NCBI GenBank assembly: GCA_943787465.1
Contig: CALSMN010000004.1
Span: forward strand, 186,001-250,000
Direction: 5' to 3'
DNA: 64,000 bases
Origin: an uncultured Bacteroidia bacterium
Lineage (GTDB): Bacteria; Bacteroidota; Bacteroidia; NS11-12g; UBA9320
The notes beneath the pieces were generated by a model that was not told the origin of the DNA, did no database searches, and saw nothing but the letters and a program-made list of their open reading frames with translations. The position numbers were made by a program, and so were the translations under genes. Shown in pieces: positions 32,022-40,441 of this stretch. The first letter of the stretch is position 1. Each line of letters opens with the position of its first letter.

Positions 32022-32707
32022 AAAAAGAATTTATGATTACAGGTATCTCATGCATGAGTTGTGTGAGTAAAATCGAAAAGACACTCTATTCGAGTATTGA
32101 AATAAAGAAAGTCTCAATCGATAAGAATAGCGGACAAACAATTTTAGAAGGTGATCCAATTCCAAAAGATAGTATCATCCAAGGACTCTTAAGTGAAGCA
32201 GGTAATTATGCTCTAACCCAAAATACTAAAACCCATTTTTTAACACCTTACAAACCGTTATTGATCATATTGGGGTATTTGCTTGCTGTAACGCTATCCA
32301 TAGCATTTAGCTCTGGAAAGTTTGATATTCACAGTTGGATGGGTAATTTCATGGCTGGTTTCTTTTTGGTATTTTCATTTTTCAAATTACTTGATGTTGC
32401 TGCTTTTGCTAATGCCTATCAATCCTATGATATTATCGCTTCAAAATTTAAGATTTATGGCTATGTATATCCTTTCATAGAGTTACTATTGGGATTTGCT
32501 TATCTGTTTTTTTATGACTACACTATAACAAATAGTATCACTGCAATTATTATGTTTGTAAGTATAATTGGTGTTATTCGATCCGTATTGAGTAAATCTG
32601 AAATACAATGTGCATGCTTAGGAACTGTTTTTAATCTCCCCATGAGTTATGTAACAATCATAGAAGATGCTATCATGCTGATTATGGCATTATTTATGCT
32701 ATTTTAA
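32018..32707 (+). CDS. Heavy-metal-associated (HMA) domain fused to MauE/DoxX-like membrane domain
   Basis: N-terminal MITGISCMSCVSKIEKTL (CxxC HMA); C-terminal four-TM-like LVFSFFKLLDVAAFANAYQSYDIIASKFKIYGYVYPFIELLLG...IQCACLGTVFNLPMS. Confidence 0.85.
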   Translation: MKKEFMITGISCMSCVSKIEKTLYSSIEIKKVSIDKNSGQTILEGDPIPKDSIIQGLLSEAGNYALTQNTKTHFLTPYKPLLIILGYLLAVTLSIAFSSGKFDIHSWMGNFMAGFFLVFSFFKLLDVAAFANAYQSYDIIASKFKIYGYVYPFIELLLGFAYLFFYDYTITNSITAIIMFVSIIGVIRSVLSKSEIQCACLGTVFNLPMSYVTIIEDAIMLIMALFMLF

Positions 32708-32714
32708 ATTAAAG

Positions 32715-33479
32715 ATGAAAAAAACATTCTTTTACATATCCTTAATAATAAGTGTCCTAATCTTTGTTGGTCCAGGATGTACTAGTGAAATTCCAGAACC
32801 TGTGCCTGAATCTGCACCAGAGAATCCGAGCATCACTCTCCAAATAAACCATACATTCAATGCAGATTCATTTGAATTAGATAACGATTATATTATCCCT
32901 AGTTCTGAAGTAGTTAGGTTCAGCAGATTGGCATATATACTCTCCAATTTTTATTTAATTCAAGAAGATGGCAGCAAATTATTCGTGGACAACACCTACC
33001 ATTATGTTGATTTAAGAAGCTCAAATCCAAGCTTACTTCTCTCTAATATTAAAAAAGGGAATTACCAAGGTATTGGGTTTTCAATTGGATTGGACTCAGC
33101 TACCAACCATGGCGATCCCAATAAATATGTTTCTGATCATCCATTAGCACCCATAAACAATTCACTCCATTGGAACTGGCAAGGCGGCTACATTTTTACT
33201 GCAATTGAAGGAAAAACACTGGTCAATAACAAAAGCTTTTTATTCCATTTAGCCGGCACTAAGAATAGAGTGGATATTGAACTTCCCTTATCATTTACCA
33301 AAAATGAAAAATCATTGAATGCTCAACTTAATTTTAAAGTAGAAGAACTATTTATTAATCCCAATACCTATAGCATTGCAAATGATGGATCAAGTACTCA
33401 CAGTATTGATGATCCCGTAACTTTAAAACTCTTCGAAAATTTAAGTACTGTATTTTTATTAGAATCCGTTATAGAATAA
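32715..33479 (+). CDS. MbnP-family (methanobactin-partner-like) lipoprotein
   Basis: Lipobox FVGPGC; LQINHTFNADSFELDNDYIIPSSEVVRFSRLAYILSNFYLIQEDG; SLHWNWQGGYIFTAIEG. Confidence 0.83.
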   Translation: MKKTFFYISLIISVLIFVGPGCTSEIPEPVPESAPENPSITLQINHTFNADSFELDNDYIIPSSEVVRFSRLAYILSNFYLIQEDGSKLFVDNTYHYVDLRSSNPSLLLSNIKKGNYQGIGFSIGLDSATNHGDPNKYVSDHPLAPINNSLHWNWQGGYIFTAIEGKTLVNNKSFLFHLAGTKNRVDIELPLSFTKNEKSLNAQLNFKVEELFINPNTYSIANDGSSTHSIDDPVTLKLFENLSTVFLLESVIE

Positions 33480-33480
33480 A

Positions 33481-34590
33481 ATGAAGAAATTATTGATCAT
33501 ATCGCTCATTACGCTCGGCATATTTGCTTGTAAAGATGTAATCAATGAAATCCCGGATAATCCCTATCAAACTACTCCCTATGCCTTTGATTATGATCGG
33601 ACTTTGCTACCTCCTCCAAGAATACCCTCGGACAATCCATTAACTGAAGAGGGAGTATTGCTTGGGAGAATGTTGTTTTACGACCCAATTCTGAGCGCAG
33701 ATAGTACACAAAGCTGTAATTCATGCCACAATCAGTCCAATGCATTCACCGATAACGGGCTTCAATTTAGTACCGGAATTGAAGGCATTACAGGCAAAAG
33801 AAATTCCATGCCTATTTACAATCTTATGTGGCATTTGGACGGCTTTTTTTGGGATGGAAGAGCAGATATTCTTCGTCATCAAGCCATATTACCCATTATC
33901 GATGCAACAGAGATGAATGAGACCATTGATCATGTATTGTATAAGCTTAATCGATCTAATAGTTATAAAGAACAAGTAAAAAAAGCTTTTGGAGAAGAAG
34001 AATTAAATGAAGAAATAATAGGTAAAGCACTTGAGCAATTTATGTTTTCTATCGTTTCCGCAGATTCAAAATTTGATCGCGTCATGTTAGGAATCGAAAC
34101 ATTTACACCTGAAGAAAAAATCGGTCAAGTAATCTTTAACTCAGAAGCCATACCTATACAGGAGGAAGCAGACCCAAATAATCCACAAAATTTTGGTGCC
34201 GACTGTTTTCATTGCCATGGGAATAGTCTATTCATGCGTAGAGAATTTTTAAGCAATGGATTATCAGGCAATGGAGATCTTGGATTAGCAGAATTTACTG
34301 GAGTTAGAAGAGATGAATTTAAGTTTAAGACACCTTCATTGCGCAATGTAGAAAAAACGGCTCCATACATGCATGATGGACGCTTTGAGACGCTTGAGGA
34401 AGTGGTACAATTTTACCTAAGTGACATGAATGCATCCAGTGCTGTTGATTTTTCAAATGCCCCCAATATGCATGCGCTAAAAGATTCCGTATATTTGAGT
34501 CCAACTCATAAAAAAGCACTCATCGCCTTTATGAAAACATTAACAGACGAAAAATTATTAACAAACGAAAAATATAAATCACCATTTTAA
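33481..34590 (+). CDS. Di-heme cytochrome c peroxidase, MauG/MbnH-like lipoprotein
   Basis: Two CxxCH motifs (CNSCH, CFHCH); GRMLFYDPILSADSTQSCNSCHNQSNAFTDN; TPSLRNVEKTAPYMHDGRFETLEEVVQFY. Confidence 0.92.
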   Translation: MKKLLIISLITLGIFACKDVINEIPDNPYQTTPYAFDYDRTLLPPPRIPSDNPLTEEGVLLGRMLFYDPILSADSTQSCNSCHNQSNAFTDNGLQFSTGIEGITGKRNSMPIYNLMWHLDGFFWDGRADILRHQAILPIIDATEMNETIDHVLYKLNRSNSYKEQVKKAFGEEELNEEIIGKALEQFMFSIVSADSKFDRVMLGIETFTPEEKIGQVIFNSEAIPIQEEADPNNPQNFGADCFHCHGNSLFMRREFLSNGLSGNGDLGLAEFTGVRRDEFKFKTPSLRNVEKTAPYMHDGRFETLEEVVQFYLSDMNASSAVDFSNAPNMHALKDSVYLSPTHKKALIAFMKTLTDEKLLTNEKYKSPF

Positions 34591-34603
34591 CCATTAATTT
34601 ATC

Positions 34604-35044
34604 ATGAAAAATATCATCATTATCGCATTATTTTTATTTACTAACTCATTATTTGCCAAGAATGTTACTACTACATTTAAAATAGACGGAAACTGCCAAC
34701 TTTGTAAGGACAGAATAGAAAAATCATTGGACATCTCAGGTGTAACATTTGCAGAATGGGATCCTGAAACTAAACTGATAACCGTCAGATTCAACGACAA
34801 TAAAATAACCTTAGAAGAAATTCATGCTGCTGTAGGAAATGTAGGTCACGCAACAGAAAAAGTTAGTGCAAATCCAGATAAACAAGCAAAACTTCCAGCT
34901 TGTTGTCAACCTAAAAAACCAGTAAAGGCATGCAGTTCATCTACCCAAAAAGGGTGTTGTGCAAAAACACCACAAAAAGCTTGCGATACGAAGGAAAAAC
35001 AAGCTTGTAGCACAGAAAAAAAGAAAGGTTGCTGCTCAAAATAA
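34604..35044 (+). CDS. Secreted HMA-domain protein with Cys-rich metallothionein-like tail
   Basis: Signal peptide; FKIDGNCQLCKDRIEKSLDISGV; tail PACCQPKKPVKACSSSTQKGCCAKTPQKACDTKEKQACSTEKKKGCCSK. Confidence 0.85.
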   Translation: MKNIIIIALFLFTNSLFAKNVTTTFKIDGNCQLCKDRIEKSLDISGVTFAEWDPETKLITVRFNDNKITLEEIHAAVGNVGHATEKVSANPDKQAKLPACCQPKKPVKACSSSTQKGCCAKTPQKACDTKEKQACSTEKKKGCCSK

Positions 35045-35193
35045 ACTGATTTACATATTATTCTGGTTATACCAACACTAACTATTTATTGAGAACATAG
35101 GACTCTAATATTTGACGTCTAAAAAAGGTGTCCATTGAAAGTCTATTACTTATTTATAATCTTATTTTTGCAAACGTTTAATCAAATAGAATT

Positions 35194-36174
35194 ATGGCAA
35201 GACAACTTCAAATACGCGAAGCCCTCCGAGAAGCAATGAATGAAGAGATGAGAAAGGATGAGAATATCCTTTTGATGGGCGAAGAGGTAGCTGAATATAA
35301 TGGAGCGTATAAAGTAAGTCAAGGGATGCTTGACGAGTTTGGAGATAAACGAATTATTGATACACCCATCGCAGAACTTGGTTTTGCGGGTATAGCTACA
35401 GGAGCTGCCATGAACGGACTAAAACCGATTGTTGAATTCATGACATTCAATTTTAGTTTAGTAGCCATTGATCAAGTAATCAATGCCGCTGCAAAAATGA
35501 ATAGTATGAGTGGTGGTCAATTTACATGCCCTATGGTTTTTAGAGGCCCTACAGGAAGCGCTGGTCAATTGGGAGCTCAACACTCACAAGCATTTGAAAA
35601 CTGGTATGCCAATTGTCCCGGGCTTAAAGTTGCTGTATTATCCAATGCATACAACGCCAAAGGGTTGTTAAAATCCGCCATTATCGATCCTGATCCTGTA
35701 ATTTTTATGGAAAGTGAGCAGATGTACGGCTTAAAACATGAAGTTCCTGAAGAAGAATATTACATTCCATTAGGACAAGCGAATATTCAAAAATCAGGCA
35801 CCGATGTAACTTTAGTTTCTTTTGGGAAAATGATGCGTGTTGCAGAAGAATCTGTAAAAGTATTGGCTGAGAAAGGCATCGATGTAGAACTCATCGATTT
35901 ACAGTCTGTAAGGCCTATTGATTACCATACTGTTGCTGAAAGTATTAAAAAAACAAATCGATGTGTAGTACTTGAAGAAGCGTGGCCATTAGCTTCTATA
36001 TCCTCTGAAATAAGCTACATGATGAGTCAAATGGTCTTTGATCATCTTGATGCCCCAATCAAACGAGTAACAACACTAGACACCCCACTACCCTATGCTG
36101 CAACTTTAGTTGAAACATGGTTGCCTAATGTAAAGCGAGTTGTTGATGCAATTGATGCTGTTATGTACCGATAA
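35194..36174 (+). CDS. pdhB: Pyruvate dehydrogenase E1 component subunit beta
   Basis: ALREAMNEEMRKDENILLMGEEVAEYNGAYKVSQGMLDEFG; DTPIAELGFAGIATGAAMNGLKPIVEFMTFNF. Confidence 0.95.
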   Translation: MARQLQIREALREAMNEEMRKDENILLMGEEVAEYNGAYKVSQGMLDEFGDKRIIDTPIAELGFAGIATGAAMNGLKPIVEFMTFNFSLVAIDQVINAAAKMNSMSGGQFTCPMVFRGPTGSAGQLGAQHSQAFENWYANCPGLKVAVLSNAYNAKGLLKSAIIDPDPVIFMESEQMYGLKHEVPEEEYYIPLGQANIQKSGTDVTLVSFGKMMRVAEESVKVLAEKGIDVELIDLQSVRPIDYHTVAESIKKTNRCVVLEEAWPLASISSEISYMMSQMVFDHLDAPIKRVTTLDTPLPYAATLVETWLPNVKRVVDAIDAVMYR

Positions 36175-36184
36175 CAGCCTTCGG

Positions 36185-37198
36185 CTAATTCTTGAAACGT
36201 CCTTTACTGAATATTCTAACACCGGTGTCTTTCCCTTTGCGAAGTTCTTTTTGTTCTTCTTCTGGTAAGGAGGCTATATGCTGACAAGTTTCAGAACAAG
36301 TTCGGGAATACTTCTCCGCACATTGGGGACATTGAATAAACAATAAATTACATGCTTTATTTAAACAATTTGTGTGATGATCAAATGGTTCTCCACACTG
36401 ATGACAATGAGCGATGATATCGTTGGTGATCCGCTCATTGAGACGATCATCAAAAACAAAATTTTTACCAACAAATTTATTTCGCACACCCAATTGTTTG
36501 GCATCTCTGGCATATTTAATAATCCCACCTTCTAAGTGATATACGTCTCTAAACCCTTTGTGCTTGAGATAAGCACTTGCTTTCTCACACCGAATACCAC
36601 CCGTACAATACATGACAATGGGCTTATCTTTTTTATCTGATAATTCGTCTATAACTAGTGGCAGTTGGTCTCTAAATGTATCTACATCTGGACACCAAGC
36701 ACCCTCAAAATGACCTACTTCACTTTCGTAATGATTTCGCATATCAATAAGTATCGTATCTTCTTGATCTGTCAAAGCATTAAATTCCTCTACTTGAAGG
36801 TAATTTCCTGGTGTAGAAACATCAAAAAGATCATCATTTAATCCATCCGCTACAATCTTATCCCGAACTTTAATGGCTAACTTAAAAAATGATTTTCCAT
36901 TATCCTCTACCGCATAATTCAGGCGAATGTTTTCTAGGAAAGATATAGAATCTAGATTCGCTTTAAAAGCACCTATATTTTCGGTGGGGACACTTATTTG
37001 CGCATTGATTCCTTCCTTAGCCACATATATTCTACCCAGGACTTGTAATTTACTCCAATAAAAAAAAAGGTGGTCTCTAAATAGTTGAGGATTCGCAATT
37101 TTTGCGTATTTATAAAAGGAGATAGTAGCCCGAGATTCCTGACTGTTCCTAATTTTTTCCTTTAATTCTTCCCCATTAATTGTATTATGCAATTTCAT
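36185..37198 (-). CDS. trhO: tRNA uridine(34) hydroxylase / rhodanese-related sulfurtransferase (TrhO/YceA)
   Basis: YVAKEGINAQISVP; IDMRNHYESEVGHFEGA; VMYCTGGIRCEKASAYLKHKGF. Confidence 0.9.
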   Translation of the reverse strand: MKLHNTINGEELKEKIRNSQESRATISFYKYAKIANPQLFRDHLFFYWSKLQVLGRIYVAKEGINAQISVPTENIGAFKANLDSISFLENIRLNYAVEDNGKSFFKLAIKVRDKIVADGLNDDLFDVSTPGNYLQVEEFNALTDQEDTILIDMRNHYESEVGHFEGAWCPDVDTFRDQLPLVIDELSDKKDKPIVMYCTGGIRCEKASAYLKHKGFRDVYHLEGGIIKYARDAKQLGVRNKFVGKNFVFDDRLNERITNDIIAHCHQCGEPFDHHTNCLNKACNLLFIQCPQCAEKYSRTCSETCQHIASLPEEEQKELRKGKDTGVRIFSKGRFKN

Positions 37199-37328
37199 GT
37201 TACACTCATCTTAATGTTATTACAAAGGTAACTTGTCAGTTGATTTTTTAATTTTTGAAATGGTAAAGCAATAAAATTAAAATCATTACAAATAAATCAA
37301 AACAGGGTGCTCATTCGTATATATAAGT

Positions 37329-38351
37329 ATGAAACATATTCATCTTATGTTATTTCTATTTTTAGTTATTTCTTGCAATGCTCAAATAGATAAAAATTCA
37401 TCCGATATTAACCTAGATCACAAAAATACCATGCCATTTAATCCCCTAACCGAATCTGAAAAACGTGTGATCCTTGAAAAAGGAACAGAATATCCGAATA
37501 CCGGCGAGTATAACAACCATTATAAAAAGGGCACCTACGTATGTAGACAGTGTAATCAACCGTTATACACATCTTCCGATAAATTTAAAAGTAACTGCGG
37601 TTGGCCTAGTTTTGATGACGAAATCCAGGGTGCCGTTAAGCGAGTAATCGATGCCGATGGTCGAAGAACAGAAATCATTTGCAGCAACTGTGATGGACAT
37701 CTGGGGCATGTTTTTGAGGGAGAACAATTAACAAAAAAAAATACGAGACATTGCGTAAATAGTATATCATTACAATTTTATGAAGAAGGAGACAAACTCC
37801 CGTCTACCATTACATCACTAGAAACGATTACTTTAGGTGCAGGATGTTTTTGGTGTGTTGAAGTATTATTTCAAAAATTAAAAGGCGTATCCCACGTAGA
37901 AAGTGGCTATGCCGGTGGTAAGATTAAGAATCCAACCTATAAAATGGTATGTGACGGAAACACTGGTGCTGTCGAAGTAGCACAAATTACCTATAACCCT
38001 TCCATTATTTCTACAGAAACACTTATAGATATTTTTTACCATGTGCATGACCCAACCACATTAAACCGTCAAGGAAATGATGTTGGAGATCAGTATCGAT
38101 CCGTTATTTTTTACAACTCTGACGAACAACAAATTATTGCAGAACAAGTTACCCAAAAAATCAAGGATAGTAATTTATGGGATGACCCGATTGTTACATC
38201 GATTGAGGCTTTATATAATTACAGTAAAGCTGAAGATTATCATCAAAATTATTACTCCAATAATGCCACCACCAATAGCTATTGTAGTCTTGTCATTCGC
38301 CCTAAAGTAGAGAAGTTTATGGCTAAGTATTCTAATTTAATAAAAAAGTAA
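37329..38351 (+). CDS. Bifunctional methionine sulfoxide reductase MsrB-MsrA, lipoprotein
   Basis: Lipobox LVISC; MsrB: YVCRQCNQPLYTSSDKF..GWPSFDDEI..CSNCDGHLGHVF..RHCVNSISLQF; MsrA: LGAGCFWCVEVLFQKLKGVSHVESGYAGG. Confidence 0.94.
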   Translation: MKHIHLMLFLFLVISCNAQIDKNSSDINLDHKNTMPFNPLTESEKRVILEKGTEYPNTGEYNNHYKKGTYVCRQCNQPLYTSSDKFKSNCGWPSFDDEIQGAVKRVIDADGRRTEIICSNCDGHLGHVFEGEQLTKKNTRHCVNSISLQFYEEGDKLPSTITSLETITLGAGCFWCVEVLFQKLKGVSHVESGYAGGKIKNPTYKMVCDGNTGAVEVAQITYNPSIISTETLIDIFYHVHDPTTLNRQGNDVGDQYRSVIFYNSDEQQIIAEQVTQKIKDSNLWDDPIVTSIEALYNYSKAEDYHQNYYSNNATTNSYCSLVIRPKVEKFMAKYSNLIKK

Positions 38352-38397
38352 TGTAATATTTGTATAAGTACAAATCCCCGCTTGAAATAGGGATGTC

Positions 38398-40365
38398 ATG
38401 ATTATGAAAAATTTATTTACATCTAGTTTTATTGTTTTTATATTAAGTCTTAACACTGCTACTCATGCAGCAAATTACTTTGTGTCTCCAACTGGAAATG
38501 ATAACAACAGTGGAATAATTTCTCAGCCATTTTTAACCTTCGAAAAAGCTTCTAGTCTTGTTAACGCTGGGGATACAGTTTTTGTTCGAGGAGGTATTTA
38601 TTCATCCAGACAAAAAATAAATGGCTCTAGTGACGGAACTTCATCAAACCCCATTGTGTTTATTAATTATCCGAACGAAACTCCGATTATAGATGGATCT
38701 TCCTTAACACTATCTTCTAATCAGGCCTTGTTATCAATTGTACGTTGGACCACAAATCCTGAGATGAAGTTCTATGAAGTTATAGGTATGACGATTCGAT
38801 ACTCTAATGAACGTGGGATTTACTTTTATAAAGTCAATCAATTAAAAATTAAACAATGTTTGGTTCATGATATTGAAACTCGAGGAATTGGGGGATACGG
38901 GAAGTACGTCACCATAGAAGATAATGAGGTATACAATGCTGTATTAGAGAACATAAATAATGCATATGGTAATAATGGTGGCTGGGCTATGGGCATAAGT
39001 TTCACTTATGATTATCAAACCAATGAAGGCGTTATTAAATCAACTATACGAAATAATTATGTTCATGATTGTTGGGGAGAAGGTATGGCTCCAGGAAGTA
39101 CTAGCAATGATATGTTGATTGAAGGGAATACCGTTGTAAACTGTTTTAGTGTTGGAATATATCTCAATAAATGTACGAATGTTACGGTTAGAAATAATCA
39201 TGTATATAATACAGACCCAACCTATTATAGGTTCTCTCAACCAGCGAATGGAATAGCCATGGCTAACGAAACGAGTTTTTCAAGTCTTGCAAAACCACTG
39301 GACAGCATTTACATTTATAATAATATTTTGAGTCATGTTCGAAAAGGCATTAGTTTTTGGCATGACTTATCTAACACAAGTACTCAAAATAGCTATCATA
39401 ATGTGGAGATTTATTATAATGTTATTCTCAATCCAACATCAAAATCTGTGGATTTTGATTTATTGCCTAATGGAAATGTTCAACCTTATAATTGTATTCT
39501 AAAAAATAATATTTTTTACTACGGAACCACTCAGTCGGATATACATAATCCAAATGGATGGCAAGTTTCAAACAACAATTGGTTTGGGGCTGGCGGATAT
39601 CCATCATTTGCTGGACAGGGTGCCATTAATGCAGACCCACTTTTTGTCAATGCTAACAACCCAGGCAATCCTCTAAATTATAAATTAACATCATCTTCCC
39701 CGTGTATTGGAAAAGCAATTGCTACCACTAGAGTTGCTACTGATTATTTTGGCAATTCGCGAGTCAACCCATCATCTATTGGAGCTCACGATTATTCAGC
39801 ATCCGTACCATTGACACTTATCGATTTTCGATTGATGAAAAATAAAAATGTAATAGATATCAATTGGACAACCGCATTCGAAATAGATATCAATCACTTC
39901 ATTTTAGAGAGATCTACTCAAAATAAAGGGTGGGAGACGATCTATACACCATTGCCAATGGGAAATTATCACGCAAAAGCTTACTATTCCTATCGCGACT
40001 ACGAGGCTCCTCATGAGTTGGTATTTTATAAACTATCTGAAAAAACTATCCATGGAGAATCTATAGAAATAGCTCAGTCTACAATAAACAACACGCTATT
40101 TAATTCAGAATTAGAACTATTTCCAAACCCCGTCAACGATTACTTATACTTCAAGAATTCAACTGAACAGGAGCAATCAAACATTCTTACAGGAAAATTA
40201 TCCATCTACAATAGTTGGGGTAAACTCGTGCTTGAAAAAACAATAAAAAATACACCCCTTATAAAAATTAATCTTGCAGATATTGCAGCAGGGATATATA
40301 CGGTAAGAATTGAATCATATACTCCTTTGGCATTTGAAAAAGTTTCGAAAATATTAAAGTATTAA
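38398..40365 (+). CDS. Secreted right-handed parallel beta-helix repeat protein with T9SS C-terminal sorting domain
   Basis: NYFVSPTGNDNNSGIISQPFLTFEKASSLVNAGDTVFVRGGIY; beta-helix NNYVHDCWGEGMAPGSTSNDMLIEGNTV; C-terminal LFPNPVNDYLYF...AAGIYTVRIE. Confidence 0.88.
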   Translation: MIMKNLFTSSFIVFILSLNTATHAANYFVSPTGNDNNSGIISQPFLTFEKASSLVNAGDTVFVRGGIYSSRQKINGSSDGTSSNPIVFINYPNETPIIDGSSLTLSSNQALLSIVRWTTNPEMKFYEVIGMTIRYSNERGIYFYKVNQLKIKQCLVHDIETRGIGGYGKYVTIEDNEVYNAVLENINNAYGNNGGWAMGISFTYDYQTNEGVIKSTIRNNYVHDCWGEGMAPGSTSNDMLIEGNTVVNCFSVGIYLNKCTNVTVRNNHVYNTDPTYYRFSQPANGIAMANETSFSSLAKPLDSIYIYNNILSHVRKGISFWHDLSNTSTQNSYHNVEIYYNVILNPTSKSVDFDLLPNGNVQPYNCILKNNIFYYGTTQSDIHNPNGWQVSNNNWFGAGGYPSFAGQGAINADPLFVNANNPGNPLNYKLTSSSPCIGKAIATTRVATDYFGNSRVNPSSIGAHDYSASVPLTLIDFRLMKNKNVIDINWTTAFEIDINHFILERSTQNKGWETIYTPLPMGNYHAKAYYSYRDYEAPHELVFYKLSEKTIHGESIEIAQSTINNTLFNSELELFPNPVNDYLYFKNSTEQEQSNILTGKLSIYNSWGKLVLEKTIKNTPLIKINLADIAAGIYTVRIESYTPLAFEKVSKILKY

Positions 40366-40441
40366 TATTTTCAGTATCAATTCACATTAATTAAAATATT
40401 TTCGTGTAGCATATCTTTATTAAAAGAAATGTTATTTAATT

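Noticed and set aside
36172-36195. Small hairpin AGCCTTCGGCT between convergent pdhB and trhO as a bidirectional terminator
   Set aside because: Only a 4-bp stem and no T tract; too weak to call.
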